Positions 25,971-35,574 of a stretch of DNA of 57,185 nucleotides are shown here, in pieces (the stretch's first letter is position 1; every line of letters starts with the position of its first letter). The notes beneath the pieces are model-generated. The model saw nothing but the letters and a program-made list of their open reading frames with translations. It ran no database searches and was not told the origin of the DNA. The position numbers and the translations under genes are program-made. This DNA is from an uncultured Alteromonadaceae bacterium (lineage in GTDB: Bacteria; Pseudomonadota; Gammaproteobacteria; Enterobacterales; Alteromonadaceae), in contig CAJXMO010000022.1 in assembly GCA_913056495.1 (NCBI GenBank), forward strand, positions 1-57,185, given 5' to 3'.

Positions 25971-27191
25971 TTACATATAATTGAATAGCGTTAATCCGGA
26001 TAACTTAGTAAACGTCTGGCTTGAAACCTGATAAGCCACTTCCTGTTTTTGTAATTCAGTGACAGCTTCTGCCAAATCAGCTTCAGAAACATTCGCTTTG
26101 GCTTCTTTAATATTAATTTCCTGATCCGTATTAGACAGCTCAACACTGTCCAGAATATTAACTCTGCCACCAATTGCCGAACGGGCTTCACCCAGGTTTC
26201 CCTGTGAAGATGAAATCGAAAACAAAGTTTCCTGCAATTTATCAGTATAAGCATCGTTCACATTAACTGTACTGTTAATCACATTCACCATTTCATCCAA
26301 AGCATTTAAAATATTCTTTTTATTTGGAGCATCCAAACTAAAGTCCAGGCTTTGACCGGCTGTACCTGTCACATCAAACTCTAAGCCTTTAAAATTAATT
26401 TTATCGCCAGCGGTATAATTACCCGATTGCAATACATTGCCGGAATTATCTTCCACCTGATAAGAACCAGCCCCAAGCACCAAGCTATAGTCATTCGAGC
26501 CAGCGGGGTTGGGTGGAACCTGCACATAATTTTGTTTATGAAATTTATCAAAACTGTCACCATCTGCTAACCGAAAATCCCCGGTAGCAGTCGATGAAGC
26601 ATTAACCGATGCGGAGCTTCTGGCATCTGTATCTTCAAATATGGTTAAACCCGAGCCAGGCACACCAACATCCAATTTCAGGGTTTCAGATACCTGTATT
26701 TTTTTCACATTTTCATCGCCCTGATAAACATAATCGCCGGATGAATTTTTAATAAATGCTGGCTGGTCTGATTTAGCACCGGCAAAAATATATTCACCCT
26801 GTGCGTTTTTAGTATTCATTAAATCAAAGACTTCATCTTTAATCAGGCTGAGTTCTGCCGCGATTGCTTTTCGGTCTTCATATCCAAGCGCACCGTTACC
26901 AGCCTGAATCACTAAACTACTAGCTTTAGTTAAAGAGTCATTAATATTGCCCATCACAGTTTCCTGCTGGGTCAAACTGTTTTTAACATTGGCATTATTT
27001 TTAGAAAATTGCTCGAGCCGAGCCAAATCTTCATCAAAACGAACCACTTTAGTTGCGCCGGTTGGATCATCTGAGGGCTTTAAAATATTGGTTTGTTGGT
27101 TTAAAACATCATTTGCTCTGACCAGGCGTTTTTGAGATTCGAGTATGCCGTCTAAATTACGGCTGTAAATCATATTCGTAGTTAAACGCAT
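25971..27191 (-). CDS. flgL: Flagellar hook-filament junction protein FlgL (HAP3)
   Basis: Junction protein joining hook and filament, exported by the flagellar secretion system. The 406-residue protein has the flagellin-like N-terminal helical region (MRLTTNMIYSRNLDGILESQKRL) and the matching C-terminal helix region (AVTELQKQEVAYQVSSQTFTKLSGLTLFNYM in part). A variable middle domain spans about residues 150-290. It has no cysteines, as expected for exported flagellar parts. It starts 2 bases after the flgK stop and is the last gene of the block before the ectoine operon. Confidence 0.96.
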   Translation of the reverse strand: MRLTTNMIYSRNLDGILESQKRLVRANDVLNQQTNILKPSDDPTGATKVVRFDEDLARLEQFSKNNANVKNSLTQQETVMGNINDSLTKASSLVIQAGNGALGYEDRKAIAAELSLIKDEVFDLMNTKNAQGEYIFAGAKSDQPAFIKNSSGDYVYQGDENVKKIQVSETLKLDVGVPGSGLTIFEDTDARSSASVNASSTATGDFRLADGDSFDKFHKQNYVQVPPNPAGSNDYSLVLGAGSYQVEDNSGNVLQSGNYTAGDKINFKGLEFDVTGTAGQSLDFSLDAPNKKNILNALDEMVNVINSTVNVNDAYTDKLQETLFSISSSQGNLGEARSAIGGRVNILDSVELSNTDQEINIKEAKANVSEADLAEAVTELQKQEVAYQVSSQTFTKLSGLTLFNYM

Positions 27192-27193
27192 TA

Positions 27194-29242
27194 TTAAGCC
27201 CTCACAGCAGACAGCAGAGAATCAAAAATTGTTTGAGCGACCGTAATGATTCTGGCAGAAGCATTATATGCCTGTTCAAATTTAATTAGGTCTGCCGCTT
27301 CCTCATCCAGGTTCACACCCGCCATATCCTGCACTCTAGCCTCAGACTGTCCCAATAAACTCTCACTGGCAGCTAAATCTATATTAGCCCGGTTTGTCGT
27401 ATCACCAACAAACCCGATTAAATTAGAGTACGCCTGATTAAAAGTTAGGGTATTCGCTTCGTTACCAGATACATTTCTGCGCATAGTATCTGTTGATTGC
27501 AAATCCGTCAGTTTTTGCGCATTAAAATTATCATCTAAACTGTCAGAATTATATGCGATATTAAACTCATCACCCGCTTCGGCTTTACCCGAAACGCTAA
27601 TTTCGTAACCCGGGTAGTCTTCCCCATAAGCTGTGGTAGGCCAGGTACCTGCATCTCTTAACTGCTGCATTATATTACTGCCACTGCTGACAGTACCAAT
27701 CACAGTTCCGCTACTATCCTGAACTTCATATTCTCCGGCTAGGGTATAAACCACTTTTGCTGGCGCGTCAGCATCTAAATTACCGGCACCGTCAAATGCA
27801 GACATATTTAATGGTGAATTACTCGAGTCAGTAGATGTAACATCGGTTAATGAAGCCGTTGCACTGCCCAAGTTAGAAATTGGGTTTTCAACCGTAACAG
27901 GAGCCGCAAGCGCCAATTGTTCGGGGCGATTCAGGTTCATTTCAATCTGAACCCCGGCCAGACGGGTTGGCCTAATTAAAAACTGGTCTTCAGCGGCAAA
28001 ACTCCCATCCGCTGCAAACCTTAATTCCAGACCGTCCGGTAAACCGTCTGCACTACCCTGAGTATCGGTTGAACTGGTCGGTATCGTAAATGGACCTGAA
28101 ACATTACCAACCACTTCTCCACCCGCGTATGCCTGAACTGTATATTCAGTGGCACTGGTAAAGGTCAGCTGATAATCAAAATTGGTAACACTGCCGCCTT
28201 TTCCAGCTTCTATGCCGACCTCAATATAGTGATTGGCACTGCTATTATCCCGGTAACCTAATGCCTGTGTAGTCGGTATATTAAAAACATCTTCGCCCAA
28301 GTCACCGTCTAAGGTTACCCCTTTTTTGTTCTGCTCATTCATCGCATCAGCATAGGCGATGGCCAGTTGCCCTAATGAATTAACCGTTTCATCCAGTACG
28401 GTTTCTCTGTATTCGATTAAGCCGCCAATTTCACCGCCTAGCCCATCCGTATCAAATGCTTTTTTTGAAGTACTATTACTGGTTTGAATTTCAATTTCAG
28501 TCCGTCTGGGATCCGGGTCGCCGTTAACGGCTTTAAATTGAAAATAATGGCCATTTGTGACCAGCGGCTGACCATTTTGAGTATTGAGCAACATAGCACC
28601 ATCGTCTGCCTCAATAGGCTGCACATTGAGTTTTTCTGCCAGTTTGCGTGCGATTTCATCTCTTTCGTCTAATAATTCAGGCGACGCCTGCCCTGTCACT
28701 TCTGTTTTTTTAGAGGTGACAATACTTTTATTAATATCAAACAGAGACTTGATTAATGAGTTGGTTTCATTGAGCTGAAGTTTGATTTCGTCATTTACAA
28801 CTTCTTCCTGCTCTAACGCCCGATCTGACAAACTTTGCATGCGGTCGACTAAAGCTTGAGAGTCAGATATAACAAGTTGACGTGGTGTTAATGAAGTGGG
28901 TTCATCGCTGGCTTCGTGTAAGCGGGCAAATACACTATCTATGCCTTTTGCAATACTGGTTGAATCATCCGAAAATAAGGTATCCAGAATCGAAGCGTTT
29001 TCAGCTAACGATTTCAATTTAGCATGTTCAGATGTATCTCTGCGATATTGATCAATAGCAAACTGGTCAAATAAACGAGTGACTTGTGAACGACCAACGC
29101 CCCACTCGACATAACTGGCAAACTCGGTACGCTGACGTGAATAGCCCGGCGTATTTAAATTTGCAATGTTATTACTGGTTGTCGCTAAATGGCTTTGGTT
29201 GCCTAATAATGAGGAGCTACCAATCTGTAAAAGAGAACTCAT
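27194..29242 (-). CDS. flgK: Flagellar hook-associated protein FlgK (HAP1)
   Basis: Connects hook to filament. The 682-residue protein is on the long side because of expanded surface domains (about residues 330-580). The N-terminal rod/hook signature reads SHLATTSNNIANLNTPGYSRQRTEF, and the C-terminal coiled coil ends VNLDEEAADLIKFEQAYNASARIITVAQ. It is co-transcribed with flgL and has its own sigma-28 promoter at 29326-29352, so the pair can be made late, with filament genes. Confidence 0.96.
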   Translation of the reverse strand: MSSLLQIGSSSLLGNQSHLATTSNNIANLNTPGYSRQRTEFASYVEWGVGRSQVTRLFDQFAIDQYRRDTSEHAKLKSLAENASILDTLFSDDSTSIAKGIDSVFARLHEASDEPTSLTPRQLVISDSQALVDRMQSLSDRALEQEEVVNDEIKLQLNETNSLIKSLFDINKSIVTSKKTEVTGQASPELLDERDEIARKLAEKLNVQPIEADDGAMLLNTQNGQPLVTNGHYFQFKAVNGDPDPRRTEIEIQTSNSTSKKAFDTDGLGGEIGGLIEYRETVLDETVNSLGQLAIAYADAMNEQNKKGVTLDGDLGEDVFNIPTTQALGYRDNSSANHYIEVGIEAGKGGSVTNFDYQLTFTSATEYTVQAYAGGEVVGNVSGPFTIPTSSTDTQGSADGLPDGLELRFAADGSFAAEDQFLIRPTRLAGVQIEMNLNRPEQLALAAPVTVENPISNLGSATASLTDVTSTDSSNSPLNMSAFDGAGNLDADAPAKVVYTLAGEYEVQDSSGTVIGTVSSGSNIMQQLRDAGTWPTTAYGEDYPGYEISVSGKAEAGDEFNIAYNSDSLDDNFNAQKLTDLQSTDTMRRNVSGNEANTLTFNQAYSNLIGFVGDTTNRANIDLAASESLLGQSEARVQDMAGVNLDEEAADLIKFEQAYNASARIITVAQTIFDSLLSAVRA

Positions 29243-29325
29243 CGAATTTACCTAAATTGAAATAAACCATACACTGATCTATTTTAGACTATTTAATACA
29301 ACTAAACTGGTATTGAGTTATATTT

Positions 29326-29352
29326 GTATCGGCTGAATTGATTAAAACTTTA
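29326..29352 (-). promoter_or_regulatory. Sigma-28 (FliA) promoter of flgKL
   Basis: Read on the minus strand, TAAAGTTT (29352-29345), 11 bases, then GCCGATAC (29333-29326). This matches the FliA consensus TAAAGTTT-N11-GCCGATAA in 15 of 16 positions. The -35 element overlaps the end of flgJ; the start codon of flgK is about 80 bases downstream. Confidence 0.85.
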
Positions 29353-30388
29353 GCATATTTGTATAGGGCGAAAATACTGAATCTTTTAAAATAGACTGAA
29401 TTTTTTCCGCATATTTTGGATCGGTTGCATAACCTGCATTTTGTAACTCAGAAAAATAGGCATTCGGATCCTTTGCTTTATCCACTGCCTGACTATATCT
29501 GGGGCTGTTGCCAATAAACTGAGTATAATCATCCAGCGCATGCTCTATGCTGTTATAAGAACGAAAATGCGCTTTTTCCTGCACCGCAACCCCATTTCTG
29601 TGTTCCAGTGTCGTCACATAAGCTTTGTCACCCTGCCAACGATTATCTGCTTTAATACCAAAAAAATTGAGCGCATTACTGCCATCTGAATTCTGGATCA
29701 TTTTCTGACCCCAACCGGTTTCAAGTGCAGCCTGAGCTATCATGGCGACTGGTGGCAGTCCAAGTTTTTCTGCAATTTTTTCAGCAACAGGCATAAGCTT
29801 TTCAACAAAATCCTGTTTGGAGGTAAATTGAATATTGGCTGAAGCTTGAGCAGGCTCAACGGATGGTTTACTGGCTTCAGGTGCAAGGTTTGCATTGGCC
29901 GCTTTATATTTACTAACCTGCTCAGCCCTCATTAAATCAGCCAGCGTATTGATTTCATCTTTTACAGGTCGTTTATTCGGCTCTAAACCATATGATTGAG
30001 CGCTGGAAGTCGGGTTATTTAAAGCCTGATGTAAATCAGCATCAGACCGGTAAACCTGAGCGCTTTTACTACTGTCCGATTCCGGATCTAGTTGTTCAAC
30101 AATTAGGTCAGCTAACCCTAAAGCTCCGGTTCCGGATAAATTAACCGCAAGCTGATCATCATGCATACCACGATAAAATTTTGCCGTCTGACTGTTAAAA
30201 GGGCTACTATCATCTGCTAAAACATCCTCAGCTTTACGCATGCTGTCGAGCATCATCTTCATAAAAATAGATTCAAAATGCTCAGCCGCTTTGCGCAAGG
30301 CTTGTTTATCATTTTTTAAACCGCCCTGACGAATCTCGTCTAAACCGGCATAATCTGAATAAAACTGAGTTTGTTCTAGTTTGTCCAT
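29342..30388 (-). CDS. flgJ: Flagellar peptidoglycan hydrolase FlgJ
   Basis: Rod-capping protein that opens the peptidoglycan for the growing rod. The 348-residue protein has the N-terminal rod-binding domain (about residues 28-115; AAEHFESIFMKMMLDSMRKAED). A linker follows (115-185), then a C-terminal glucosaminidase domain with IAQAALETGWGQKM near residues 215-228 and NALNFFGIKAD near 235-245. This two-domain form is that of gammaproteobacteria. It lies between flgI and flgK, with a roughly 100-base gap to flgK that carries a sigma-28 promoter. Confidence 0.95.
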   Translation of the reverse strand: MDKLEQTQFYSDYAGLDEIRQGGLKNDKQALRKAAEHFESIFMKMMLDSMRKAEDVLADDSSPFNSQTAKFYRGMHDDQLAVNLSGTGALGLADLIVEQLDPESDSSKSAQVYRSDADLHQALNNPTSSAQSYGLEPNKRPVKDEINTLADLMRAEQVSKYKAANANLAPEASKPSVEPAQASANIQFTSKQDFVEKLMPVAEKIAEKLGLPPVAMIAQAALETGWGQKMIQNSDGSNALNFFGIKADNRWQGDKAYVTTLEHRNGVAVQEKAHFRSYNSIEHALDDYTQFIGNSPRYSQAVDKAKDPNAYFSELQNAGYATDPKYAEKIQSILKDSVFSPYTNMLKF

Positions 30389-30399
30389 GGTTTATAGAC

Positions 30400-31506
30400 C
30401 TAAATAATCACCAGTTCGCCTTGCAGCGCACCGGCTTCTTTAAGCGCTTCAAGAATGGCCATCAAATCGCCCGGAGCCGCTCCGATTTCATTCATGGCTC
30501 TGACCAGTTCATCTAAAGTCGCACCTGTATCCAATACAAACATACGGGTATCATCCTGTGCGACATCAATAATAGACTGCTTAGTCACAACGGTTTCACC
30601 ATCGGCAAAGGCATTTGGCTGGCTGACTTGTTGGTTTTGAGCTATGGTCACTGTCAGCCCGCCATGAGTGATAGCAGCAGGTCTGAGTTTGACATCCTGA
30701 CCAATAACAATAGTGCCGGTGCGCGAGTTAACAATCACTTTTGCTGGCGCATCTGCCGGCACGAATTCAAGATTTTCCAGTGTTGAAATATAAGAAACTC
30801 GCTGGCCAATATCTCTGGGTGCCATCACTTGTACCGAAGTGGCATCCACCGCGGTTGCCGTATTCGGTCCAACCAGTTGATTAATCACATCGGCCATGCG
30901 CTTTGCAGTCGTAAAATCGGGTTGGTGTAAATTGAACGTTAAATGATCGCCATGACCTAAGCCGGTTAAGACTTCACGTTCAACCAAAGCGCCATTAGCA
31001 ATACGTCCCACTGTCGGTGTATTGGCGATAATTCTCGAACCATCATCGCCTTGCACACCAAAACCACCGACCACTAAACTGCCCTGAGCCACCGCATAAA
31101 CTTTACCATCGACACCTTTGAGGAAAGTTTGCAATAAAGTCCCGCCATTTAAACTACCGGCACTGCCGATTGAAGAAACGGTAACATCGATTGTTTGACC
31201 TGGTTTGGTAAAAGGCGGTAAAGTCGCACTGACCGCAACAGCCGCCACATTTTTAATTTTTGGTTTAACTGAATCCGGCATACTAATGCCAAAGTTATTC
31301 AGCATGGTTTTAAAACTTTGCTCAGTAAACGGACTTTGCTCACCGGTTCCGGGTAAACCCACAACCAGACCATAACCCACTAACTGGTTATCACGAATCC
31401 CTTGAATACTGGCTAAATCTTTAACTCTTTGGGCATTAGCCTGTGAGCCAATTAAGATTGAGCTCACAACTAAAATGTTCAAAAAGGTGTTTATAACCGA
31501 TTTCAT
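30400..31506 (-). CDS. flgI: Flagellar P-ring protein FlgI
   Basis: Forms the periplasmic P ring around the rod. The 368-residue protein has a signal peptide (hydrophobic residues 7-21, cleavage near SQANA-QR). The mature start [23 protein letters not shown] and [18 protein letters not shown] are diagnostic, as is the C-terminal [20 protein letters not shown]. Together with FlgH and FlgT it builds the ring stack. It is in the flgFGHIJ run with short spacers (13 bases to flgH). Confidence 0.97.
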   Translation of the reverse strand: MKSVINTFLNILVVSSILIGSQANAQRVKDLASIQGIRDNQLVGYGLVVGLPGTGEQSPFTEQSFKTMLNNFGISMPDSVKPKIKNVAAVAVSATLPPFTKPGQTIDVTVSSIGSAGSLNGGTLLQTFLKGVDGKVYAVAQGSLVVGGFGVQGDDGSRIIANTPTVGRIANGALVEREVLTGLGHGDHLTFNLHQPDFTTAKRMADVINQLVGPNTATAVDATSVQVMAPRDIGQRVSYISTLENLEFVPADAPAKVIVNSRTGTIVIGQDVKLRPAAITHGGLTVTIAQNQQVSQPNAFADGETVVTKQSIIDVAQDDTRMFVLDTGATLDELVRAMNEIGAAPGDLMAILEALKEAGALQGELVII

Positions 31507-31519
31507 ATCAGCCTACCTA

Positions 31520-32212
31520 TTAAAATGGCCACCAGGTGGAATAAAAGAAGCTGGATAACCAACCTTGTTTATTGGCATCAGCAAAAGCGCCTGTACCACT
31601 GTATTCAATGCGTGCATTGGCAATGCGGTTACTCGCAACTGTATTGCTGCTGCTGACATCTTCCGGACGTAATGTCCCGGTTAAACGAATATATTCTTTA
31701 CCCGTATTCAAGGTCAGCCATTTTTCACCGCGAACCACCAAATTACCATTAGGTAAAATACGGGTCACATGCACTGAAATCTGACCGTTTAAGCTGTTAC
31801 TTTGATCGGCTTTTGAATCGCCTTTAAAATCAGTTTCACTGCTTAAACCCACGTCGATTGTATTACCGCCAATCGTTGCATTTCGACCAAATGCAGAAAA
31901 AGGCTGCATTGTAATATCGTTTTCTTTGCCGTATTCAGCTTTTGCTTTTTTAGAAGCAGATGTGCTTTCCTGCAACATTACAGTAATAATATCGCCAATG
32001 CGTCTGGCTTTACTGTCTGAATAAATATTATTGGTTGCCACTTCATCAAATAAAGAACCGGTTGGTACAACTTGCGCCATCGGCGGAGCAGCTTCAATTG
32101 GTGCATACATAGGATCGTCTGGCTCCGCTTTTTCGAGCGGTGTTGATGCACATCCGGACAATAACAAAACACCGGAAAACATAACGCTTGAGAATGTACG
32201 TACTAAATTCAT
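31520..32212 (-). CDS. flgH: Flagellar L-ring lipoprotein FlgH
   Basis: Outer-membrane lipoprotein forming the L ring. The signal peptide ends in the lipobox LLSGC (Cys20). The 230-residue protein has the family segments GSLFDEVATNNIYSDSKARRIGDIITV near residues 53-79, VVRGEKWLTLNTGKEYIRLTG near 160-180 and the ending WLSSFFYSTWWPF. It sits between flgG and flgI in the expected order. Confidence 0.97.
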   Translation of the reverse strand: MNLVRTFSSVMFSGVLLLSGCASTPLEKAEPDDPMYAPIEAAPPMAQVVPTGSLFDEVATNNIYSDSKARRIGDIITVMLQESTSASKKAKAEYGKENDITMQPFSAFGRNATIGGNTIDVGLSSETDFKGDSKADQSNSLNGQISVHVTRILPNGNLVVRGEKWLTLNTGKEYIRLTGTLRPEDVSSSNTVASNRIANARIEYSGTGAFADANKQGWLSSFFYSTWWPF

Positions 32213-32235
32213 AAGTCTGCTCCAATAATGAATGA

Positions 32236-33024
32236 CTACAGCTGTTGAACAGCCTGACTTAACATTTGGTCCACGGCAGATATCACTTTTGAGTTCATTT
32301 CAAATCCGCGCTGGCTTTCAATTAAGTTCACTAACTCTTCAGTAACATTGACATTGGATACTTCCAACGCACCTTGAACCGTTAACCCGAGTCCGTCCAC
32401 TCCAGGTACGCCTTGAACGGGTGCGCCACTAACTGCGGTTTCTTTATATAAATTCTGACCAATCGGTTGCAAACCAGATGGATTAATAAAATCAGAGAGG
32501 GTCAACTGACCTATTACAGCGTTGCCGGCTTCACCAGGTAATGTCACAGACACTTCGCCATCTTGTGAAATCGTTAACGACTGAGCATTTTCAGGCACAG
32601 TAATATTGGGCTGTAACTGGAAACCAGCCCCCGATGTGACCACCTGACCTTCTTCGTCCAAGGTAAATTGACCATTGCGGGTATATGCAATAGTGCCGTC
32701 TGGTTGCAGTACTTCAAAAAAGCCTTTGCCCTGAATCATTACATCCAGTGAATTTTCAGTCGTTTGCATATTGCCCTGACTGAAGTTTTTCTGAGTGGCA
32801 ACCACTTTAGCGCCCGCCCCCAGCATTAAACCATTAGGTAACTCAGTATCCTGTGATGAACGACCACCTGGCTGATTAATATTTTGATACAATAAATCTT
32901 CAAAAATCGCCCGGCTTTTCTTAAAACCGACCGTGCTTGCATTCGCCAGGTTATTTGAGATAACTGAAATATCTGTCTGGGTTGCGTCAAGACCGGTTTT
33001 ACTGATCCATAGAGCTGAGTGCAT
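32236..33024 (-). CDS. flgG: Flagellar distal rod protein FlgG
   Basis: Builds the distal rod. The 262-residue length equals the family standard. It opens MHSALWISKTGLDATQTDISVISNNLANASTVGFKKSRA in part, with the rod signature NNLANASTVGFK. It ends with EELVNLIESQRGFEMNSKVI and a heptad-like helix common to rod and hook proteins. It follows flgF by 25 bases in the same operon. Confidence 0.97.
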   Translation of the reverse strand: MHSALWISKTGLDATQTDISVISNNLANASTVGFKKSRAIFEDLLYQNINQPGGRSSQDTELPNGLMLGAGAKVVATQKNFSQGNMQTTENSLDVMIQGKGFFEVLQPDGTIAYTRNGQFTLDEEGQVVTSGAGFQLQPNITVPENAQSLTISQDGEVSVTLPGEAGNAVIGQLTLSDFINPSGLQPIGQNLYKETAVSGAPVQGVPGVDGLGLTVQGALEVSNVNVTEELVNLIESQRGFEMNSKVISAVDQMLSQAVQQL

Positions 33025-33049
33025 ATAAACCTCCTGAGCCTGAGCTCAA

Positions 33050-33814
33050 TTAAAAAACTCGCATTAACATATCGGATTGCTGATCAATGGTTTCAGCTTG
33101 TTTCATCATTTTGGTTTGCATTTCAAACTGGCGCTGCAGTGCGACCATGTCGACCATAGCGCTAATGGTATTTACATTGCTCGACTCCAAAGCGCCTTGG
33201 ATGATTTTGACGTCTGGTGACGCATCACAAAATCCACACTGTGCAAAACCCTGTTCATCTAATGGTCTGAACAAACCATCATTCTTTTTATCCAATTGAA
33301 ATTTATCATCTGGTTTAATCAATTTGATTCGGTCAACTTCTTCCAAAAAGTTAGCAGGCGCCCCTTGAGGTCGGACGACAATTGAACCATCAGTGCCAAT
33401 TTCAACTTTATCAACAGGAACCGGTAGAATAATGACACCACCTTCCCCCAGCACAGGGTTGCCCCGAGCTGTTGTCAGCATGCCCTCTGCGGTAATTTGT
33501 AAGTTACCTTCGCGGGTATAAGCTTCATTGCCTTGGGTATCCTGAACAGCCATCCAGCCTTCACCCTGAATCGCAATATCCAGATCACGCCCTGTTGTCA
33601 TCACAGCGCCGCCCTGCATATTAGAAGCCGGTCTTTCTGCCATCGAAAACACTCGGGTCGGTAACCCTTCTCCAAAAGCTTGCATGCTTCTGGCCTGGGA
33701 CAAATCAGCTTTAAATCCAACAGTTTTAGCATTGGCTAAATTGTTTGCTTGCATGGCAACTTCCAGTAGATTTTGCTTGGCGCCGCTCATTGCAATATAT
33801 AACATTTTATCCAT
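33050..33814 (-). CDS. flgF: Flagellar proximal rod protein FlgF
   Basis: Builds the proximal rod. The 254-residue protein has the rod signature AMQANNLANAKTVGFKADL near residues 20-38 and the C-terminal MVDMVALQRQFEMQTKMM helix. An unusual CGFC (Cys-x2-Cys) is encoded at 33227-33238, in the stretch just before the C-terminal ALESSNVN; exported flagellar proteins usually avoid cysteine. It is the first gene of flgFGHIJ, with a sigma-54-type promoter about 40 bases upstream. Confidence 0.95.
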   Translation of the reverse strand: MDKMLYIAMSGAKQNLLEVAMQANNLANAKTVGFKADLSQARSMQAFGEGLPTRVFSMAERPASNMQGGAVMTTGRDLDIAIQGEGWMAVQDTQGNEAYTREGNLQITAEGMLTTARGNPVLGEGGVIILPVPVDKVEIGTDGSIVVRPQGAPANFLEEVDRIKLIKPDDKFQLDKKNDGLFRPLDEQGFAQCGFCDASPDVKIIQGALESSNVNTISAMVDMVALQRQFEMQTKMMKQAETIDQQSDMLMRVF

Positions 33815-33851
33815 AATATTGGCCGTTGATAATTTGACGTACTCTTATAAA

Positions 33852-33867
33852 AGCAAGTGCCATACCA
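33852..33867 (-). promoter_or_regulatory. Sigma-54 promoter of flgFGHIJ
   Basis: Read on the minus strand the site is TGGTATGGCACTTGCT: GG, exactly 10 bases, then GC, with a full -12 box TTGCT and a partial -24 box. The implied start point is about 30 bases before flgF. The upstream flgE terminator shows that flgF needs its own promoter. Confidence 0.65.
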
Positions 33868-34067
33868 AAAAAAACAAAAAAAACAAAATTATTATTTAAA
33901 GCATTGTATTTTAAATAAAAAAAACATTTAAAAACGATAGAAAGTCACTTTGACAACCTCAGATAAAAATTTGACACCTAAAAAATGTCCTGAAAAACTG
34001 AGCGCAGATAAGGCTGCTGAATGCATTATAATTTGAAGGTAAAATGGAAACTGGCGGGATAAAAACA

Positions 34068-34092
34068 AAAAGCCACACCTGAGTGTGGCTTT
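34068..34092 (-). terminator. Rho-independent terminator of flgBCDE
   Basis: AGCCACAC (34071-34078) pairs with GTGTGGCT (34083-34090) around CTGA. On the minus strand a T-rich run (TTTTTGTTTTT) follows, so it ends the flgBCDE transcript before flgF. The roughly 200 bases between this terminator and the flgF promoter are AT-rich and hold no gene I can support. Confidence 0.88.
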
Positions 34093-34114
34093 AACAATCA
34101 CTTCAAATTTAAAA

Positions 34115-35545
34115 TTATCGGATCTGAAGAATATTCTGTTGAAGCTGTGAGTTCACATCCAGCGCTCTGGAGTTAGCCTGGAATGATTTTTGTGATGTAA
34201 TTAAATCCACCAGCTCCTGAGTAATATCCACGTTTGATTGCTCAAGTGCTGACGAAACAATGGTACCAAACGTACCTGTATTGGCTTCACCCGCTAATGC
34301 CTGACCGGAATTAATGGTTTCTTTCCAACTGGTATTACCAATTTGTTGCAAACCTTGCTCATTAGCAAAACGAACCAAAGCAACCCGACCCAGATAATCT
34401 ACAGTACCATTTGAATAGTTAGCAGAAACCAAACCATCATCTGCAATACTAACCCCTGTCAATCGACCAACGGTCGCACCATCTTGCTCTAGTGAAGTCA
34501 CTTCAAATGCAGAAGCAAACTGGGTCGGACTATTAAAATCCAGAGTAATTTGTTGTGCCGGGTTGGCGCCGTTAGTTAAAACACCAGCCTCACCAGCCCC
34601 TGTATCCGGACCTAACGCCTGAGTTTGAATAAAAGGCTCCTGATCGGTGCCCGGTACATATCCATTGATAGATTGGATTTCACCCTGGCTGTTAAATACC
34701 AGTGGGATGCCTATAAAATCACCGTCCCCTTTACCACCGCCACCCGCGGTTGGGTAGCCAGTCGGCGCGGCTGTTACGGTTGACTCCCCCCCGCCCGGTG
34801 CTACGCCATTTAAGTCCACTGGCGTTGGGTTCCCCTCATCATCGGCATCAATCGACATAAACACATACCAACGATTTTCAGGTGGCGTTGAAGTTGCACT
34901 TGCCTCATCTTTCACATAATAAGTGGTTTGAATATGACTCTCACCCAATGAATCATAAATGGTCACAGAAGATGACGCATGATAAGTTGAATTATCATTT
35001 GGATTAAATAATGCCGGATCTAAAGGCGTTGAGGTAGAGTCCACATTAAAGGTCATCTCTACAGTTTCACTTTCCACAGGCACACCCGCTGAATCCGGGA
35101 TACGCAAAGCTTCGGTGGTACTCAAGGATACACCTTGTGAAGTACCATCATCATTTACCGGATAAACTTGTAAATAATTACCCTGATTGGTCACCACAAA
35201 GTTATCGTCATCCAGTTTAAAGTTACCGGCACGGGTAAATGTGGTTTCTCTGGATGTAAGTTCAGGTGTCGTTGCAAAAAAACCATTACCTGTAATCGCT
35301 AAATCCAGTGAGTTGGTTGTAAATTTTAAACTACCCTGACTAAACTGCTGTGCAACAACCGCGGTTAAACCACCATCACCCACTTTTGTTTTACCACCAC
35401 CAAATACACTGCTTGCAAAAACGTCGGCAAATTCAGCACGAGATCCTTTAAAGCCGGTTGTATTAGCGTTTGCAATGTTATTTGCGGTTGTATTTAAATC
35501 TTTTTGCGAAACCGAAATACCACTAAGCGCAATGTTAAAAGACAT
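34115..35545 (-). CDS. flgE: Flagellar hook protein FlgE
   Basis: Main subunit of the flexible hook. The 476-residue protein starts MSFNIALSGISVSQKDLNTT, followed by the signature ANNIANANTTGFKGSRAEFADVF in part. It ends with VDITQELVDLITSQKSFQANSRAL, shared by hook and rod proteins. The central D1/D2 domains (about residues 90-400) are rich in Gly, Thr and Ser. It is the last gene of the flgBCDE unit, closed by a terminator. Confidence 0.97.
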   Translation of the reverse strand: MSFNIALSGISVSQKDLNTTANNIANANTTGFKGSRAEFADVFASSVFGGGKTKVGDGGLTAVVAQQFSQGSLKFTTNSLDLAITGNGFFATTPELTSRETTFTRAGNFKLDDDNFVVTNQGNYLQVYPVNDDGTSQGVSLSTTEALRIPDSAGVPVESETVEMTFNVDSTSTPLDPALFNPNDNSTYHASSSVTIYDSLGESHIQTTYYVKDEASATSTPPENRWYVFMSIDADDEGNPTPVDLNGVAPGGGESTVTAAPTGYPTAGGGGKGDGDFIGIPLVFNSQGEIQSINGYVPGTDQEPFIQTQALGPDTGAGEAGVLTNGANPAQQITLDFNSPTQFASAFEVTSLEQDGATVGRLTGVSIADDGLVSANYSNGTVDYLGRVALVRFANEQGLQQIGNTSWKETINSGQALAGEANTGTFGTIVSSALEQSNVDITQELVDLITSQKSFQANSRALDVNSQLQQNILQIR

Positions 35546-35574
35546 AAGTTTTCACCTCTTTAAGTTACTGCCGC

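Noticed and set aside
33855..33862. TGGCAC-TTGC read as one sigma-54 site before flgF
   Set aside because: These two boxes touch with no spacer. The correct GG-N10-GC spacing uses the preceding TGGTAT as the -24 box.
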